DNA from: JBCBWG01 sp039039985
Lineage (GTDB): Bacteria; Pseudomonadota; Alphaproteobacteria; Rhizobiales; Hyphomicrobiaceae
DNA: 64,000 bases
Direction of reading: 5' to 3'
Assembly (NCBI GenBank): GCA_039039985.1
Contig: JBCCOV010000005.1
Location: 1 to 64,000, forward strand
The position numbers and the translations under genes are program-made. Under the pieces are notes generated by a model. The model ran no database searches. It saw only the letters and a program-made list of their open reading frames with translations, and was not told the DNA's origin. This document shows positions 62,397-64,000 of this stretch, in pieces (position 1 is the stretch's first letter; each line of letters opens with the position of its first letter).

Positions 62397-63194
62397 TCAG
62401 GTTACGTCTGCCTCAACTGTCGGTCCGACCGCGCGTCGATACAGGTGCCAGCTCGCGTGTCCAAGCACGGGCAGCATGACGAACAAGCCGACAAAGAACG
62501 TCAGGAGCGACAATCCGGTCAAAGCTGCGATGCAAACACACCAGATCAACATGGTCACAGGATTTGCGAACACCAATCGCACGCTCGTCACCATCGCGGT
62601 CACGAAGTCCACGTCCCGATGATAGAGCATTGGGTAGGTCACAACGGATATTGAGAACACAATGATCGCGATCACGGCGCCGGACACATTGCCGACCACG
62701 AGGAAGATCCAACCTTGCGTGGTGGTGAAAATCAAGGTGAAAGCCTGGAGACCAAGAGCCTCGAACCCCATGATCGACAAAAAGATGAGTGCGGCGTAGT
62801 CGACCCACATGAAGAAGGTGAAGCCGGTAATCAACGCCATCCATCGCAGATCGCGGGTCGACGCTTCACTGATGGCATGAAACACAGCTTGCCACGATAA
62901 GGGCTTACCCTGTTCCAGAAAGTCACTGACCGAATAGAAGCCAACGCTCGCGAAGGGCGCAACCAGTGCAAAGCCCATCGCGACCGGATAAACGAGATAA
63001 TACAACTCGAAAATCAACAACATGATCGTAAGCACCCAACCCAAAACCGCGTAGATGCCGCCGAAAAACAGGCCATACTGCGGGGCCGCCCGAAAGTCAC
63101 GGATGCCGGCCATAAAGACCTCGACGAGGTCTTGAACACCAACGGGGGCTATATCCGGCCACTTGTTGACCGTGACCAGGTCTCTCTCTGCCAT
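62397..63194 (-). CDS. DUF2189-family integral membrane protein
   Basis: A protein of 265 residues with six helices. The N-terminal part has DLVEVFMAGIRDFRAAPQYGLFFGGIY (about 22-48), the DUF2189 signature in which the DFRA motif precedes helix 1. GFALVAPFASVGFYSVSDFLEQGKP near 73-98 and YPMLYHRDVDF near 187 are further conserved points. A strong GGAGGTGA ribosome-binding site precedes the ATG. Function is unknown. The tiny gene at 62142 lies downstream in the same direction. Confidence 0.9.
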   Translation of the reverse strand: MAERDLVTVNKWPDIAPVGVQDLVEVFMAGIRDFRAAPQYGLFFGGIYAVLGWVLTIMLLIFELYYLVYPVAMGFALVAPFASVGFYSVSDFLEQGKPLSWQAVFHAISEASTRDLRWMALITGFTFFMWVDYAALIFLSIMGFEALGLQAFTLIFTTTQGWIFLVVGNVSGAVIAIIVFSISVVTYPMLYHRDVDFVTAMVTSVRLVFANPVTMLIWCVCIAALTGLSLLTFFVGLFVMLPVLGHASWHLYRRAVGPTVEADVT

Positions 63195-63516
63195 TGTGCA
63201 TCACCTCCACGTCCGCCGCATCGCGTCAGCAAAGGCAAGAACCGTCCCACCTTGCACCGCACTGCGCTTGTTTTTGTCTAAGGTCTGGGCAGCAGCGGGT
63301 GTGCGACAATGATGTACATCAATTGCCAACCAACATTGCGCGTCCAGTTGATCGGGAGGGCAATCTGGGAACGCGCGACCTGCAAAAGGGGTGAGCAAAA
63401 GAGGCGAGCAAGTGTCGACTGCAAGATCGCGTCGGTACAGATAAGCCGCGACCCGGTTCGGATAACCGGATCGCGGCTGTAGCCTCTTGCAACGATCGAA
63501 GCGCTTTTCGTGACAA
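63195..63516. other. Intergenic region downstream of katG
   Basis: 322 bp holding the candidate katG terminator (63444-63478) and the promoter side of the DUF2189 gene. Short frames here have no features. Confidence 0.45.
63444..63478 (-). terminator. Candidate terminator of katG
   Basis: A long inverted repeat: outer 8-bp stem AGCCGCGA/TCGCGGCT and inner 6-bp stem CCGGTT/AACCGG, separated by one mismatched base pair, with a 5-base loop. It lies 38 bp beyond the katG stop on the transcribed side. The thymine run after it is short, so it may depend partly on other signals. Confidence 0.6.
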
Positions 63517-64000
63517 TCAGGCGAGGTCGAACCGGTCGGTGTTCATGACCTTCGTCCAGGCCGCGACGAAGTCCGTGACAAACGCGTCCTTGGAGTCGAC
63601 GCAGCCATAAACCTCAGCCAGCGCACGCAGCTGAGAGTTCGAGCCGAAGATCAAGTCAACGCGCGTACCTGTCCACTTCAGCTCGCCCGTTGCGCGATCT
63701 CGACCTTCAAACACCTCTTCGGCGTCCGAAGCGGCCTTCCATGTTGTGCGCATGTCGAGCAGGTTGACAAAGAAGTCGTTCGTCAACGTTTCGGGGCGGT
63801 CCGTGAATACACCGTGACTGGACCCGCTGACATTGGCACCCAGCACACGCAACCCGCCAACCAGAACCGTCATTTCCGGGCCCGTCAGCGTGAGCAACTG
63901 TGCCTTGTCCACCAGCAACTCCTCTGCCGACACCGTGAACTGGGCCTTGAGATAGTTGCGGAAGCCGTCCGCCACCGGTTCCATGACGTCGAAGGACTCG
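63517..64000 (-). CDS. katG: Catalase-peroxidase KatG, C-terminal fragment cut by window edge
   Basis: The last 160 or so residues of KatG: SFDVMEPVADGFRNYLK at the edge, then LLVDKAQLLTLTGPEMTVLVGGLRVLGAN, HGVFTDRPETLTNDFFVNLLDM, GTRVDLIFGSNSQLRALAEVYG and the closing FVTDFVAAWTKVMNTDRFDLA. This is the C-terminal, non-catalytic domain that shapes the active site. The frame is open to the window end, so the gene continues to the right. A candidate terminator follows. Together with the AhpD-like and YghU genes it points to an oxidative-stress area. Confidence 0.95.
   Translation of the reverse strand, partial: ESFDVMEPVADGFRNYLKAQFTVSAEELLVDKAQLLTLTGPEMTVLVGGLRVLGANVSGSSHGVFTDRPETLTNDFFVNLLDMRTTWKAASDAEEVFEGRDRATGELKWTGTRVDLIFGSNSQLRALAEVYGCVDSKDAFVTDFVAAWTKVMNTDRFDLA

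Noticed and set aside
1..64000. Wzx flippase, CRISPR array, tRNA, rRNA, transposase or prophage genes
   Set aside because: I looked for these by motif and repeat pattern on both strands and found none; a tRNA or ncRNA search by covariance model would be needed to be certain.

Overview
The window looks like a chromosomal segment of an alphaproteobacterium. The grounds are moderate-to-high GC, GTG and TTG starts, short GGATCCCGG-type intergenic hairpins, and the family make-up (Wza/Wzc/CpsB-type exopolysaccharide genes, DUF2189, YghU, AhpD-like/TetR pair). The order (Hyphomicrobiales, Rhodospirillales or another) cannot be fixed from sequence alone. There is no rRNA, tRNA, CRISPR array, transposase or integrase that I can see.

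Layout. 0-5 kb: repeats, an exported protein of unknown function, a small coiled-coil protein, and a two-gene unit on the minus strand (ThDP-dependent enzyme plus DapA-family aldolase). 5.1-58.8 kb: one very large surface-polysaccharide locus. Its first part (5.1-15.7 kb) holds the O-antigen-ligase-type protein, a FecR-like protein, CpsB-type phosphatase, Wza-type export lipoprotein, a Wzc-type tyrosine autokinase, a J-domain protein and a membrane protein with a carbohydrate-binding-like C-terminus. The middle part (14.5-39 kb) holds GDP-mannose 3,5-epimerase, a NusG/RfaH-type antiterminator, the priming glycosyl-phosphotransferase, UDP-glucuronate decarboxylase, GalE, asparagine-synthase homologue, the Wzm/Wzt ABC exporter, ten or so glycosyltransferases and a Wzy-type polymerase. 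The last part (39-58.8 kb) holds decorating enzymes: acyltransferase, carbamoyltransferase, two PIG-L deacetylases, and a CDP-sugar cassette (cytidylyltransferase, CDP-glucose 4,6-dehydratase, sugar C-methyltransferase, RmlC-like epimerase, GSAM-like PLP enzyme, DUF4910 peptidase-fold protein, methyltransferases), followed by a GtrA/GtrB/GT-C glucosylation module. 58.8-64 kb: ordinary accessory chromosome with a DoxX-like protein, an AhpD-like protein divergent from a TetR regulator with two clear operator-like palindromes, YghU-type glutathione transferase, a 30-residue membrane peptide, a DUF2189 protein and the C-terminal part of catalase-peroxidase KatG, cut by the window edge.

How it fits together. 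The priming transferase would load the first sugar on undecaprenyl phosphate; the many GT4 and GT2 enzymes would extend it using UDP-xylose, UDP-galactose, GDP-L-galactose/gulose and a CDP-linked branched deoxy sugar. Export parts of two classical systems are present (Wza/Wzc/Wzy-type and Wzm/Wzt-type), but no Wzx flippase was found. The least explained part is the CDP-sugar cassette with the DUF4910 and GSAM-like proteins. Other points of note are the J-domain protein in the export operon, a family of dispersed hairpin repeats, and the TGCAAAC-rich leader in front of the priming transferase.
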